Shown: positions 1 to 5,711 of the stretch, piece by piece
How the letters are laid out: every line of letters starts with the position of its first letter
Numbering within the stretch: position 1 is the first letter of the stretch
From: Lachnospiraceae bacterium
Lineage (GTDB): Bacteria > Bacillota > Clostridia > Lachnospirales > Lachnospiraceae
DNA: 6,991 nt
Assembly: GCA_031285465.1 (NCBI GenBank)
Contig: JAITWD010000273.1
Span: 1-6,991 of the forward strand
Direction: 5' to 3'
Program-made: the position numbers and the translations under genes
The notes under the pieces: generated by a model
The model's input: only the letters and a program-made list of their open reading frames with translations
Database searches by the model: none
What the model was told of the DNA's origin: nothing

Positions 1-262
1 GGGAACTACCGAAGTGGATGCGGAGGGTGGTAGCCGTAATACAAGTGACATTAATACCGGTCAGGAAACGGTCTTTATAGAGGATCAAAGCGGTAATCAG
101 ATTCCCTTTATCAAAGAGACCCTAAGGCCGGAGATTGCCGGAGTCATGGTGGTGACACAAGGAGGTGGTGATGCAAAAATAATTAGTGAGATAACCGAAG
201 CAATAGTGGCATTATTTGGGATAGACGAACATAAAATTAAAATAGTAAAAATGATATCATAA
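1..262 (+). CDS. spoIIIAG: Stage III sporulation protein AG, C-terminal part (gene begins before the window)
   Basis: The open frame runs in from the left edge (first full codon at position 2) and ends at TAA 260-262, giving about 86 visible residues. The last 45 or so residues match the conserved SpoIIIAG ending: a beta strand GVMVVTQGGGD, then a helix KIISEITEAIVALFGID, then HKIKIVK. In this family the segment forms the ring-building fold related to YscJ/FliF domains. SpoIIIAG is a mother-cell membrane protein of the SpoIIIA complex, which with SpoIIQ forms the channel between mother cell and engulfed forespore. The visible part has no membrane segment; that should lie upstream. The region before the conserved fold (residues 1-30) is Gly, Ser, Thr and Asn rich and looks like a linker. 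spoIIIAH follows after 19 bases, as in the standard operon order. Identity rests on this C-terminal signature plus the neighbour. The GTG at position 14 is internal, not the start. Confidence 0.9.
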   Translation, partial: GTTEVDAEGGSRNTSDINTGQETVFIEDQSGNQIPFIKETLRPEIAGVMVVTQGGGDAKIISEITEAIVALFGIDEHKIKIVKMIS

Positions 263-267
263 CAGAA

Positions 268-273
268 AAGGGG
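268..273 (+). promoter_or_regulatory. Ribosome binding site that fixes a TTG start for spoIIIAH
   Basis: AAGGGG lies 8 bases before TTG 282-284. The ATG at 274 overlaps this site and meets a stop after three codons, and the next in-frame ATG (291) is 17 bases away. The TTG is therefore the best start. Confidence 0.7.
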
Positions 274-281
274 ATGAAAAA

Positions 282-1016
282 TTGAAAAATATGGTAAAAA
301 AGAATCAAATTATGATCACGGCGCTGGCCATTATGATCGCAGTGGCCGGATACCTGAATTTTGCAGGTAACAGGATCAGCGATGAGGACATCTTGGCGGT
401 TAATAGTGATGCGGTTACCGACGGTACGGTTATCGATAATACGGGGCAATCGGAAGAGGTTGCAAGTATGTTTGAGATATCGGACGAAGATGCCGAGCAG
501 TATACATATGGCGATATTGAGAGTCTGGATGCCGAAGTGGTTATCACTGAGGACATCTTAGATGAGGGTATGGCCGAATCGGTGGATGAGGTTATTGACG
601 AAACCATCGGTGATGTTATTGAAGAAGCATTGCCACCAACCGATAGCATGATATCGACGGCTGGTGCCGGGATGCTGTCCGATGCTAAACTGCTTAAAGA
701 GCAGACCCGTGCCAAGAGTAAGGAGACATTATTAGAAATAATTAATAATGTTAATATCAGTGAAGAGCAAAAACAGGAAGCGGTTGACAGTATGATCGAT
801 ATTACCAACGTGGCAGAAAAGGAAACCGCAGCAGAAATCCTCCTCGAAGCCAAAGGATTTAGTGATGTGGTAGTAAGCATTACCGACACAACGGTTGATG
901 TTGTGGTTAATGCGGCGGAGCTTACCGAAGCAGAGCGCGCCCAGATTGAAGATATCGTTATCCGTAAAACCGGCGTTGCTCCCGAAGATATCATTATCAG
1001 CACATTAGACGAGTGA
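282..1016 (+). CDS. spoIIIAH: Stage III sporulation protein AH, channel subunit
   Basis: The protein has 244 residues and starts at TTG 282, chosen for its well-spaced AAGGGG site. Layout: a short basic N-terminus (KNMVKKNQ), one membrane helix at about residues 9-28, a long acidic linker at 31-121, and a C-terminal domain from about 135. The C-terminal domain carries the family pattern: helix RAKSKETLLEIINN, then ISEEQKQEAVDSM, then a strand-rich region around VVVSITDTTVDVVVNAAELT and an IEDIVIRKTGV helix, ending in IIIS. In the known system SpoIIIAH is made in the mother cell, sits in the outer forespore membrane, and binds SpoIIQ across the intermembrane space through this YscJ/FliF-like domain. 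It is the last gene of the spoIIIA operon, and a hairpin follows its stop by 12 bases. The family in B. subtilis is about 218 residues; the extra length here is in the linker. The operon promoter, expected to be sigma-E dependent, lies outside the window. Confidence 0.93.
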   Translation: MKNMVKKNQIMITALAIMIAVAGYLNFAGNRISDEDILAVNSDAVTDGTVIDNTGQSEEVASMFEISDEDAEQYTYGDIESLDAEVVITEDILDEGMAESVDEVIDETIGDVIEEALPPTDSMISTAGAGMLSDAKLLKEQTRAKSKETLLEIINNVNISEEQKQEAVDSMIDITNVAEKETAAEILLEAKGFSDVVVSITDTTVDVVVNAAELTEAERAQIEDIVIRKTGVAPEDIIISTLDE

Positions 1017-1028
1017 AGCTAATAAAAC

Positions 1029-1055
1029 AAACGGTGATCACATGTGATCCGGTTT
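1029..1055 (+). terminator. Hairpin after spoIIIAH, possible weak end of the spoIIIA operon
   Basis: A perfect 14-base palindrome, GATCACATGTGATC (1036-1049), is extended by AAAC on the left (1029-1032) pairing with GTTT on the right (1052-1055), with one G:G mismatch and a bulged T between. It starts 12 bases after the spoIIIAH stop. The following bases are TTTAATTGATAAAG rather than a long T run, so intrinsic termination would be weak. It could equally be a protein-binding palindrome. Confidence 0.35.
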
Positions 1056-1104
1056 AATTGATAAAGAAGGACCTAACAAGGCAATACTGGTAATAGACCA
1101 TCCA

Positions 1105-1128
1105 ATCGGGCAAAATAAATTGCCTGAT
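1105..1128 (+). repeat. Inverted repeat in the spoIIIAH-deoB gap
   Basis: ATCGGGCAA (1105-1113) and TTGCCTGAT (1120-1128) pair over 9 positions, one of them G:T, around a 6-base A-rich loop. There is no T run, so it is a poor terminator. Its right arm contains the TTGCCT -35-like box of a candidate deoB promoter, a position that would suit an operator. The function is unknown. Confidence 0.45.
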
Positions 1129-1148
1129 GTGCGAAAATTGCGAATAAT
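1120..1148 (+). promoter_or_regulatory. Candidate sigma-A promoter for deoB (upstream site)
   Basis: TTGCCT (1120-1125) and AATAAT (1143-1148) are separated by exactly 17 bases, with 4 of 6 and 5 of 6 matches to the vegetative consensus. Transcription would start near 1155, leaving a leader of about 65 bases before deoB. This is a pattern match only. A second candidate lies nearer the gene. Confidence 0.4.
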
Positions 1149-1157
1149 AAACGGATG

Positions 1158-1183
1158 CAGTTTTGAAAAAACTGTGATATACT
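1158..1183 (+). promoter_or_regulatory. Inverted repeat abutting an extended -10 element before deoB
   Basis: CAGTTTT (1158-1164) and AAAACTG (1168-1174) form a perfect 7-bp dyad with a 3-base centre. TGATATACT (1175-1183) follows at once and fits an extended -10 (TG, one base, then TATACT with 5 of 6 matches). No good -35 box is seen 17 bases upstream, which is tolerated in extended -10 promoters. The dyad would lie where polymerase or a repressor binds. The predicted start near 1190 gives a leader of about 30 bases. Confidence 0.4.
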
Positions 1184-1218
1184 TAATTGTTATTTAGAGA
1201 TAAAGAGAGGGCAACTCT

Positions 1219-2373
1219 ATGAAAAGAATTTTTTTAATCGTTCTGGACAGTGTGGGAATCGGGGCAATGGGTGATGCCGGAGAGTATGGAGATTTGGGAA
1301 CAAATACCTTACATTCGGCATTCCGTAGCCCTCATTTTCATATGCCCAATATGAAACGACTGGGTCTTTTTAATATTGACGGGATAGAATATGGGGACAA
1401 GGTTACGATGCCACAGGCAGCCCTGGCGAGGATGAGCGAAGCATCACGGGGTAAAGACACCATTATCGGCCATTGGGAAATAGCGGGACTTATTTCCGCG
1501 CAGCCGTTACCAACCTATCCGGAGGGTTTTCCCGCTGACCTGCTGGAAGAGTTTTGCCGTCAGACCGGACGCGGCTACCTATGCAACCGTCCTTATTCAG
1601 GAACCGAGGTTATTAAGGATTTCGGTGATGAGCATCTTGCGACCGGCCGGTTAATTGTCTATACCTCGGCCGACAGTGTTTTTCAGATTGCGGCGCATGA
1701 AGATAAGGTTCCTTTAGCCGAGTTGTACCGGTATTGTGAGATCGCCCGCGATCTTCTTTCCGGCGATCATAGCGTGGGCAGAGTGATCGCCCGGCCGTTT
1801 AGCGGTGAAAGCGGTGATTACAGACGGACTGCCGGACGCCATGATTACGCGTTAGCACCGCAGGGGACAACCATGCTGGATGTGCTTAAAGAAGCGGGCA
1901 AGGATGTGATCGGTATCGGTAAGATAAGAGATATTTTTGCCGGACGGGGATTAACCGCTCACAACTATACCAAGAATAATCATGATGGTATGAGTGCAAC
2001 CATCGAGTGTGCCGACCGCGAATTTGACGGGCTGTGCTTTGTGAATTTGGTGGATTTTGATATGCTTTTCGGTCATCGCAATGATATCGATGGTTATGCG
2101 CGGGCACTGTCCGAATTCGACCAATGGCTTCCGGAATTACAGGCTAAGCTGCGCCCGGAAGATTTGTTAATGATCACTGCCGACCACGGCTGCGATCCTG
2201 GATACCTGGCTTCGACCGATCATTCACGCGAATATACGCCGTTACTGGTCTACGGACAAGCCATTAAGCCGGTGAATTACGGTACCCGTACCACCTTCGC
2301 TGACATCGGAGCAACCATACTGGATTATTTTGATTTAGATGGGCCGATTGCCGGCACTTCTTTAATTTCATAG
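1219..2373 (+). CDS. deoB: Phosphopentomutase
   Basis: The protein has 384 residues, close to the usual 390-400. It interconverts ribose or deoxyribose 1-phosphate and 5-phosphate in the cytoplasm, linking nucleoside breakdown to central carbon metabolism. It belongs to the alkaline phosphatase superfamily and uses two Mn ions. Visible motifs: VLDSVGIGAMGDA with metal ligand D10; KDTIIGHWEIAG with the phosphorylated Thr at 81; RPYSGTEVI at 124-132; GRVIARPF at 187-194; GRHDYAL at 206-212; VDFDMLFGHRND with D281 and H286; TADHGCDP with D322 and H323; STDHSREYTP with H335. All expected metal ligands are present, so it should be active. The ATG start has AGAGAGG (1204-1210) 8 bases upstream. The gene stands alone: no deoC, pdp or purine nucleoside phosphorylase gene is beside it in the window, and the 202-base gap upstream with promoter-like sites suggests independent expression. 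Identification is secure. Confidence 0.97.
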   Translation: MKRIFLIVLDSVGIGAMGDAGEYGDLGTNTLHSAFRSPHFHMPNMKRLGLFNIDGIEYGDKVTMPQAALARMSEASRGKDTIIGHWEIAGLISAQPLPTYPEGFPADLLEEFCRQTGRGYLCNRPYSGTEVIKDFGDEHLATGRLIVYTSADSVFQIAAHEDKVPLAELYRYCEIARDLLSGDHSVGRVIARPFSGESGDYRRTAGRHDYALAPQGTTMLDVLKEAGKDVIGIGKIRDIFAGRGLTAHNYTKNNHDGMSATIECADREFDGLCFVNLVDFDMLFGHRNDIDGYARALSEFDQWLPELQAKLRPEDLLMITADHGCDPGYLASTDHSREYTPLLVYGQAIKPVNYGTRTTFADIGATILDYFDLDGPIAGTSLIS

Positions 2374-2385
2374 GAAAATATTTTC
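2374..2385 (+). repeat. AT-rich palindrome directly after the deoB stop
   Basis: GAAAATATTTTC is a perfect 12-base palindrome touching the deoB stop codon. It has no unpaired loop and no GC core, so it is unlikely to be an intrinsic terminator. It may be a binding site or simply chance in AT-rich spacer. The rest of the gap to prfC (2386-2471) shows only a weak TTGAAT box at 2388-2393 with no convincing -10. Confidence 0.35.
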
Positions 2386-2458
2386 TATTGAATTAAGGCC
2401 GGTGCACAGCTATGCGCGGAACAAAAGGGTTTCGATCAATAACGCAAAAGAAATGCTT

Positions 2459-2463
2459 GGAGG
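2459..2463 (+). promoter_or_regulatory. Ribosome binding site that fixes a TTG start for prfC
   Basis: A full GGAGG stands 8 bases before TTG 2472-2474. The longer frame beginning at ATG 2412 has no comparable site and would add 20 residues not expected in RF3, so the TTG is preferred. Confidence 0.75.
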
Positions 2464-2471
2464 AAAAATAC

Positions 2472-4061
2472 TTGAACAGCACAATTACAGAAATAAACCG
2501 AAGAAGAACCTTTGCCATCATCTCTCATCCCGATGCCGGTAAAACCACCCTGACCGAGAAATTCCTGCTCTATGGCGGAGCCATCAATCAGGCTGGTAGT
2601 GTTAAGGGAAAGGCCACCGCCCGCCATGCAGTGTCCGACTGGATGGAGATCGAAAAGGAAAGGGGCATCTCGGTTACTTCATCGGTACTACAATTCGAAT
2701 ATGATGGTTTTTGTATCAATATTCTCGACACACCGGGACACCAGGACTTTTCCGAGGACACCTACCGGACCTTGATGGCCGCCGATTCTGCCGTTATGGT
2801 GATCGATGCCGCGAAAGGGGTGGAGGCGCAGACCCGTAAATTATTTAAGGTATGCGTGATGAGGAAAATCCCCATCTTTACCTTTATCAATAAAATGGAT
2901 CGGGATGCAGGTGATACCTTTGCATTACTGGATGAGATCGAAAAGGAGTTGGGGATCGCAACCTGTCCGGTCAATTGGCCGATCGGCTCCGGGAAGAACT
3001 TTAAGGGGGTCTATGATCGTCAGAAGGGATGCGTAATTACCTTCTCTGATACGGAGAAAGGAACTAAGGAGGGGGTCAGTCAGGAGATATCGGTTGACGA
3101 AACCGATCGTTTAGATGAGGTGATCGGAGCGGATAACCGGGAAGGTCTTGCCGACGAGATCGAATTGTTAGAGACGGCCGGAGCGCCGTTTGATCTGGAG
3201 GAGGTTCAAGCCGGTATTTTGACCCCGGTTTTCTTTGGATCGGCATTAACCAATTTTGGTGTCGAGCTCTTCCTCCATTATTTTTTACAAATGACCACGA
3301 CACCATTGCCCCGCAAGGCCGATATCGGCATGATAAAACCGGCGGAAAAGGATTTTTCGGCATTTGTCTTCAAGATCCAGGCCAACATGAATAGGGCCCA
3401 TCGCGACCGGATCGCATTTATGCGGATCTGTTCGGGTAAATATGAGGCGGGCATGGAGGTCCGGCACGTGCAGGGAAACCGCACGATGCGTCTGTCACAA
3501 CCACAGCAGATCATGGCCAGTGAACGGCGGATCCTGGAAGAGGCATATGCCGGTGATATTATCGGGGTGTTTGATCCGGGGATATTTTCCATCGGCGATA
3601 CGATCGGTTTGCCGGGCGATCAATTCTGTTATGAAGGGATACCAACCTTTGCCCCGGAGCACTTTGCCAGGGTGCGGCAGATGGATACCATGAAACGGAA
3701 GCAGTTTGTCAAGGGGATCACCCAGATTGCCCAGGAAGGGGCGATCCAGATATTCCAAGAGGACAATTCCGGTATGGAAGAGATCATTGTCGGGGTGGTC
3801 GGGGTACTTCAGTTTGAAGTGCTTAAGTATCGACTGGAAAATGAATATAATGTCGAGATAAAATTAGAAAATCTGCCCTATGAACATATCCGGTGGGTTG
3901 AGAATAAGGATACCGAACTGGATAAGATCATCGGAACATCCGATATGAAGAAGATTCGGGATCTAAAAGGTAATCGGCTATTATTATTTATAAATGCCTG
4001 GAGTGTCGGGATGACACTGGATCGGAATAAAGGTCTGGTGCTTTCGGAATTTGGCCGTTAG
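2472..4061 (+). CDS. prfC: Peptide chain release factor 3 (RF3)
   Basis: From TTG 2472 the protein has 529 residues, the same length as E. coli RF3, and begins MNSTITEINRRRTFAIISHP in family style. RF3 is a cytoplasmic translational GTPase that removes RF1 or RF2 from the ribosome after peptide release. GTPase motifs, numbered from this start: G1 SHPDAGKTT at 18-26; G2 region RGISVTSS at 64-71; G3 DTPGH at 86-90; G4 NKMD at 139-142; G5 SAL at 256-258. The RF3-type segment WPIGSGKNFKGVYD at 168-181 separates it from EF-G. Domain II follows from about 290, with FVFKIQANMNRAHRDRIAF, and the C-terminal RF3 domain from about 390 includes VVGVLQFEVLKYRLENEYNV. All motifs are intact. An in-frame ATG at 2412 would give 549 residues but lacks a good ribosome binding site. 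The neighbours are not related to translation, and the gene may share a transcript with the lipoprotein gene 81 bases downstream. Confidence 0.96.
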   Translation: MNSTITEINRRRTFAIISHPDAGKTTLTEKFLLYGGAINQAGSVKGKATARHAVSDWMEIEKERGISVTSSVLQFEYDGFCINILDTPGHQDFSEDTYRTLMAADSAVMVIDAAKGVEAQTRKLFKVCVMRKIPIFTFINKMDRDAGDTFALLDEIEKELGIATCPVNWPIGSGKNFKGVYDRQKGCVITFSDTEKGTKEGVSQEISVDETDRLDEVIGADNREGLADEIELLETAGAPFDLEEVQAGILTPVFFGSALTNFGVELFLHYFLQMTTTPLPRKADIGMIKPAEKDFSAFVFKIQANMNRAHRDRIAFMRICSGKYEAGMEVRHVQGNRTMRLSQPQQIMASERRILEEAYAGDIIGVFDPGIFSIGDTIGLPGDQFCYEGIPTFAPEHFARVRQMDTMKRKQFVKGITQIAQEGAIQIFQEDNSGMEEIIVGVVGVLQFEVLKYRLENEYNVEIKLENLPYEHIRWVENKDTELDKIIGTSDMKKIRDLKGNRLLLFINAWSVGMTLDRNKGLVLSEFGR

Positions 4062-4078
4062 GATGCGAAGCGGGCACT

Positions 4079-4091
4079 GGCACTTTGTGCC
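4079..4091 (+). repeat. Short hairpin between prfC and the lipoprotein gene
   Basis: GGCAC and GTGCC form a perfect 5-bp stem around a TTT loop, extendable by one G:T pair, 17 bases after the prfC stop. No T run follows, so read-through into the next gene is likely. It may stabilise the 3' end of the prfC message or be incidental. Confidence 0.3.
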
Positions 4092-4142
4092 GTAAATCCG
4101 GCTGGTAATATAAACGTGGCGAAGCCGCAGATGGGAATGGTG

Positions 4143-5471
4143 ATGAAGATAGGGCGGAGAAAATCCAAAGCGATAGGGTGGTTGCTTCTGTTAATGAGTT
4201 GGCTCTCATTGACCGGTTGTGCGGTGTTTGGCGAAACGGCCGATCGCGCTACGAACGAACCGACCCAGGAAAAGGCGGCAGAGGTAACAACGACGGGCAT
4301 TGGGCTCACCGATGGTTTGGAGACCACCACCGAAGAGGTGGAGGTGGATGAAGACTTTGGCAGTGAGCTGTCGGAAGAGGACATTGCCGTTAGGGAGCGC
4401 ATCGGTCTTAATGAAGATTATATTGTCGCCGCACTGTCAGCGCAAAAGGGGTATTACCATTTTGACCGGTTAAATGACGGGGAACAGCGGCTTTATGTTG
4501 AATTACAAAAGATCATGCAGGAGTACGGTTCGGGGGTAATGGTGTCGGGGCGCGACCCGGATAATATGGAAAAGGTTTTTCAATGTGTGCTGAATGATCA
4601 TCCGGAGATTTTTTATGTATCGGGATATCGTTATACCAGATATTCACTGGAGGATGTAACTAAGAAGATTGCTTTTACGGCAACCTATAGTGTGGGACTT
4701 AGTGAGCGTGAGATCAGGCGGAAGCAGATTGACGAGTATGTTGCTACCTGTCTGGCAAGTGTGCCGGCAGACAGTGGTGATTATGGCAAGGTAAAATATA
4801 TCTACGAATATCTGATCGGTCATACGGAATATGATGCGCAGGTGGAGGATAATCAAAATATTTGTTCGGTATTTCTCTATGGGCGTTCGGTTTGTCAGGG
4901 CTATGCCAAGGCGACCCAGTATTTATTACAGCAGCTGGGGATACCGGCGACCTTGGCGATGGGCAAGGTTTCAGGCGGAGAAGGACATGCATGGAATCTG
5001 GTGACGATCGATGGGAATTATTACTATGTGGATACCACTTGGGGGGATGCTTCTTATCAGAGTGAAAGTGGGTCGGTTGGAGGCGAAGGCAGTGAGAATG
5101 AATGGCCGGACAGTATTCCGCCCATTAATTATGATTATTTATGCGTTACGACCGAGCAATTGAACAAAACCCATATTATAGAGGAAATCGTTCCGTTACC
5201 ACAGTGTACGGCGACCCAGAGTAATTACTATATTAAAGAAGGGCTGTATTTTACATCGGTCGACGAGGAAAAGCTAACCGCCCTCTTTGAAAAGGAATAT
5301 AGCCGGGGGAGTCAGTATGTCACCCTAAAATGTGCGGATAGCGTGATCCTTGCGGAGATGATCCAGTATTTGATCGAGGAGCAAAATATTTTTCGTTATC
5401 TCAACGGTGATGAAGAGGTGGTTAAGTATGCCGATATGGAAGAGCAGCTGAGCCTTAGTTTTTGGTTGTGA
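4143..5471 (+). CDS. Predicted lipoprotein with a transglutaminase-like domain
   Basis: From ATG 4143 the protein has 442 residues. It starts with a classic lipoprotein signal: basic MKIGRRKSK, a hydrophobic stretch WLLLLMSWLSL, then lipobox LTGC with the acylated Cys at 26. An acidic, Thr-rich tether follows at about 30-80. An N-terminal region of unknown fold spans about 85-205. Next is a transglutaminase-like (papain-type) domain with the three catalytic residues: Cys251 in RSVCQGYAKA, His282 in GEGHAWNLV and Asp297 in YYYVDTTWGDAS. The segment after the Asp contains a Gly/Ser/Glu-rich insertion, and the last 110 or so residues match nothing I recognise. Such proteins act outside the membrane as proteases or crosslinking enzymes; the substrate here is unknown. 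The start is uncertain: GTG 4116 (451 residues), ATG 4131 and ATG 4137 are in frame, but 4143 has a GGGA 6 bases upstream and gives the most typical signal peptide. It may be co-transcribed with prfC. The domain call is firm; the function is not. Confidence 0.85.
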   Translation: MKIGRRKSKAIGWLLLLMSWLSLTGCAVFGETADRATNEPTQEKAAEVTTTGIGLTDGLETTTEEVEVDEDFGSELSEEDIAVRERIGLNEDYIVAALSAQKGYYHFDRLNDGEQRLYVELQKIMQEYGSGVMVSGRDPDNMEKVFQCVLNDHPEIFYVSGYRYTRYSLEDVTKKIAFTATYSVGLSEREIRRKQIDEYVATCLASVPADSGDYGKVKYIYEYLIGHTEYDAQVEDNQNICSVFLYGRSVCQGYAKATQYLLQQLGIPATLAMGKVSGGEGHAWNLVTIDGNYYYVDTTWGDASYQSESGSVGGEGSENEWPDSIPPINYDYLCVTTEQLNKTHIIEEIVPLPQCTATQSNYYIKEGLYFTSVDEEKLTALFEKEYSRGSQYVTLKCADSVILAEMIQYLIEEQNIFRYLNGDEEVVKYADMEEQLSLSFWL

Positions 5472-5498
5472 TAGGGACTAGGCAAAATAAAGAAACTT

Positions 5499-5507
5499 TG
5501 ATATCAT
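5499..5507 (+). promoter_or_regulatory. Candidate extended -10 promoter before the asp23-nusB-xseA run
   Basis: TGATATCAT fits an extended -10: TG, one base, then TATCAT with 5 of 6 matches. It resembles TGATATACT before deoB. No good -35 box is seen. Transcription from here would begin near 5514 and give a leader of about 200 bases carrying the three hairpins described below. Part of the match, TGATATCA, is itself palindromic and could have another explanation. Confidence 0.3.
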
Positions 5508-5536
5508 AAAGCGTAAGTATATGTAACTGTTCAGTA

Positions 5537-5561
5537 GGTCTGCGCATTTACTGCGCAGACC
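5537..5561 (+). terminator. Strong GC-rich hairpin after the lipoprotein gene, terminator-like but without a T run
   Basis: GGTCTGCGCA (5537-5546) and TGCGCAGACC (5552-5561) form a perfect 10-bp stem with a 5-base TTTAC loop, 65 bases after the lipoprotein stop. Stem strength is typical of an intrinsic terminator, but the next bases are GTAAGAAAACTAATGG, with no T run on this strand and none on the other. It may mark the 3' end of the prfC-lipoprotein message by processing, or be the first element of a structured leader for asp23. Confidence 0.45.
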
Positions 5562-5587
5562 GTAAGAAAACTAATGGCATGGAACTG

Positions 5588-5623
5588 AAAATCCCATCAC
5601 CGCAGGTGATTTTAATGGATTTT
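5588..5623 (+). repeat. Two-tier stem-loop in the leader of asp23
   Basis: An inner stem ATCACC (5596-5601) with GGTGAT (5605-5610) closes a GCA loop. An outer stem AAAATCC (5588-5594) pairs with GGATTTT (5617-5623). A one-base and a six-base internal loop separate the two. All 13 pairs are Watson-Crick. The two-level arrangement suggests RNA structure more than a simple protein-binding palindrome. No known riboswitch class was recognised. Confidence 0.45.
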
Positions 5624-5626
5624 CAC

Positions 5627-5657
5627 AAGTTACTTTGTCATTTTGACAAAGTAACTT
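5627..5657 (+). repeat. Perfect 14-bp inverted repeat with a 3-base centre
   Basis: AAGTTACTTTGTCA (5627-5640) and TGACAAAGTAACTT (5644-5657) are exact reverse complements around TTT. The element begins 3 bases after the preceding stem-loop. TTGACA (5643-5648), a perfect -35 box, lies at the start of the right arm, but no -10 box is found 16-18 bases further on. It could be an RNA hairpin, an operator or a dispersed palindromic repeat. Only a short TTTA follows, so it is not a convincing terminator. Confidence 0.55.
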
Positions 5658-5679
5658 TAACTATGAAGGTACTGAATAG

Positions 5680-5696
5680 TTTCAAGTATATTGAAA
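5680..5696 (+). repeat. Small inverted repeat just before the asp23 ribosome binding site
   Basis: TTTCAA (5680-5685) and TTGAAA (5691-5696) flank GTATA, with TATATT (5687-5692) across the centre as a possible -10 box. No fitting -35 box is present. The repeat ends about 4 bases before the GAGG of asp23, so as RNA it could affect ribosome access. Support is weak. Confidence 0.25.
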
Positions 5697-5711
5697 GAAA
5701 GAGGTGCGGTT

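Noticed and set aside
305..1003. Long open frame on the minus strand opposite spoIIIAH (232 codons)
   Set aside because: The product is Ser/Ile/Thr rich low-complexity sequence, as expected from the complement of an acidic, Val/Ile-rich gene. It shows no motif or ribosome binding site, and spoIIIAH is unambiguous.
1017..1218. A small gene or tRNA in the spoIIIAH-deoB gap
   Set aside because: No frame with a ribosome binding site and no tRNA-like cloverleaf was found. The gap holds only dyads and promoter-like sites.
2396..2420. Imperfect hairpin around CCGGTGC and GCGCGG upstream of prfC
   Set aside because: The stem needs a bulge and a G:T pair for only six pairs and is not followed by a T run. 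It is not distinguishable from chance.
3076..3592. Overlapping minus-strand open frames opposite prfC
   Set aside because: They lie fully inside a conserved GTPase gene, and their products (Arg/Pro rich) have no recognisable fold. They are shadows of prfC.
4103..4111. TGGTAATAT as an extended -10 for the lipoprotein gene
   Set aside because: Only 4 of 6 matches, no -35 box, and the predicted start would fall at about 4118, inside one of the possible coding starts. Read-through from prfC is a simpler explanation.
5574..5588. Tiny frame ATG GCA TGG AAC TGA as a leader peptide
   Set aside because: Four codons with no ribosome binding site and a single Trp codon. This is too short and unsupported to propose attenuation.
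5643..5672. TTGACA as the -35 of an asp23 promoter
   Set aside because: The box is perfect, but the bases 16-18 further on (GAAGGT, AAGGTA, AGGTAC) do not resemble a -10, so it is more likely a by-product of the inverted repeat.
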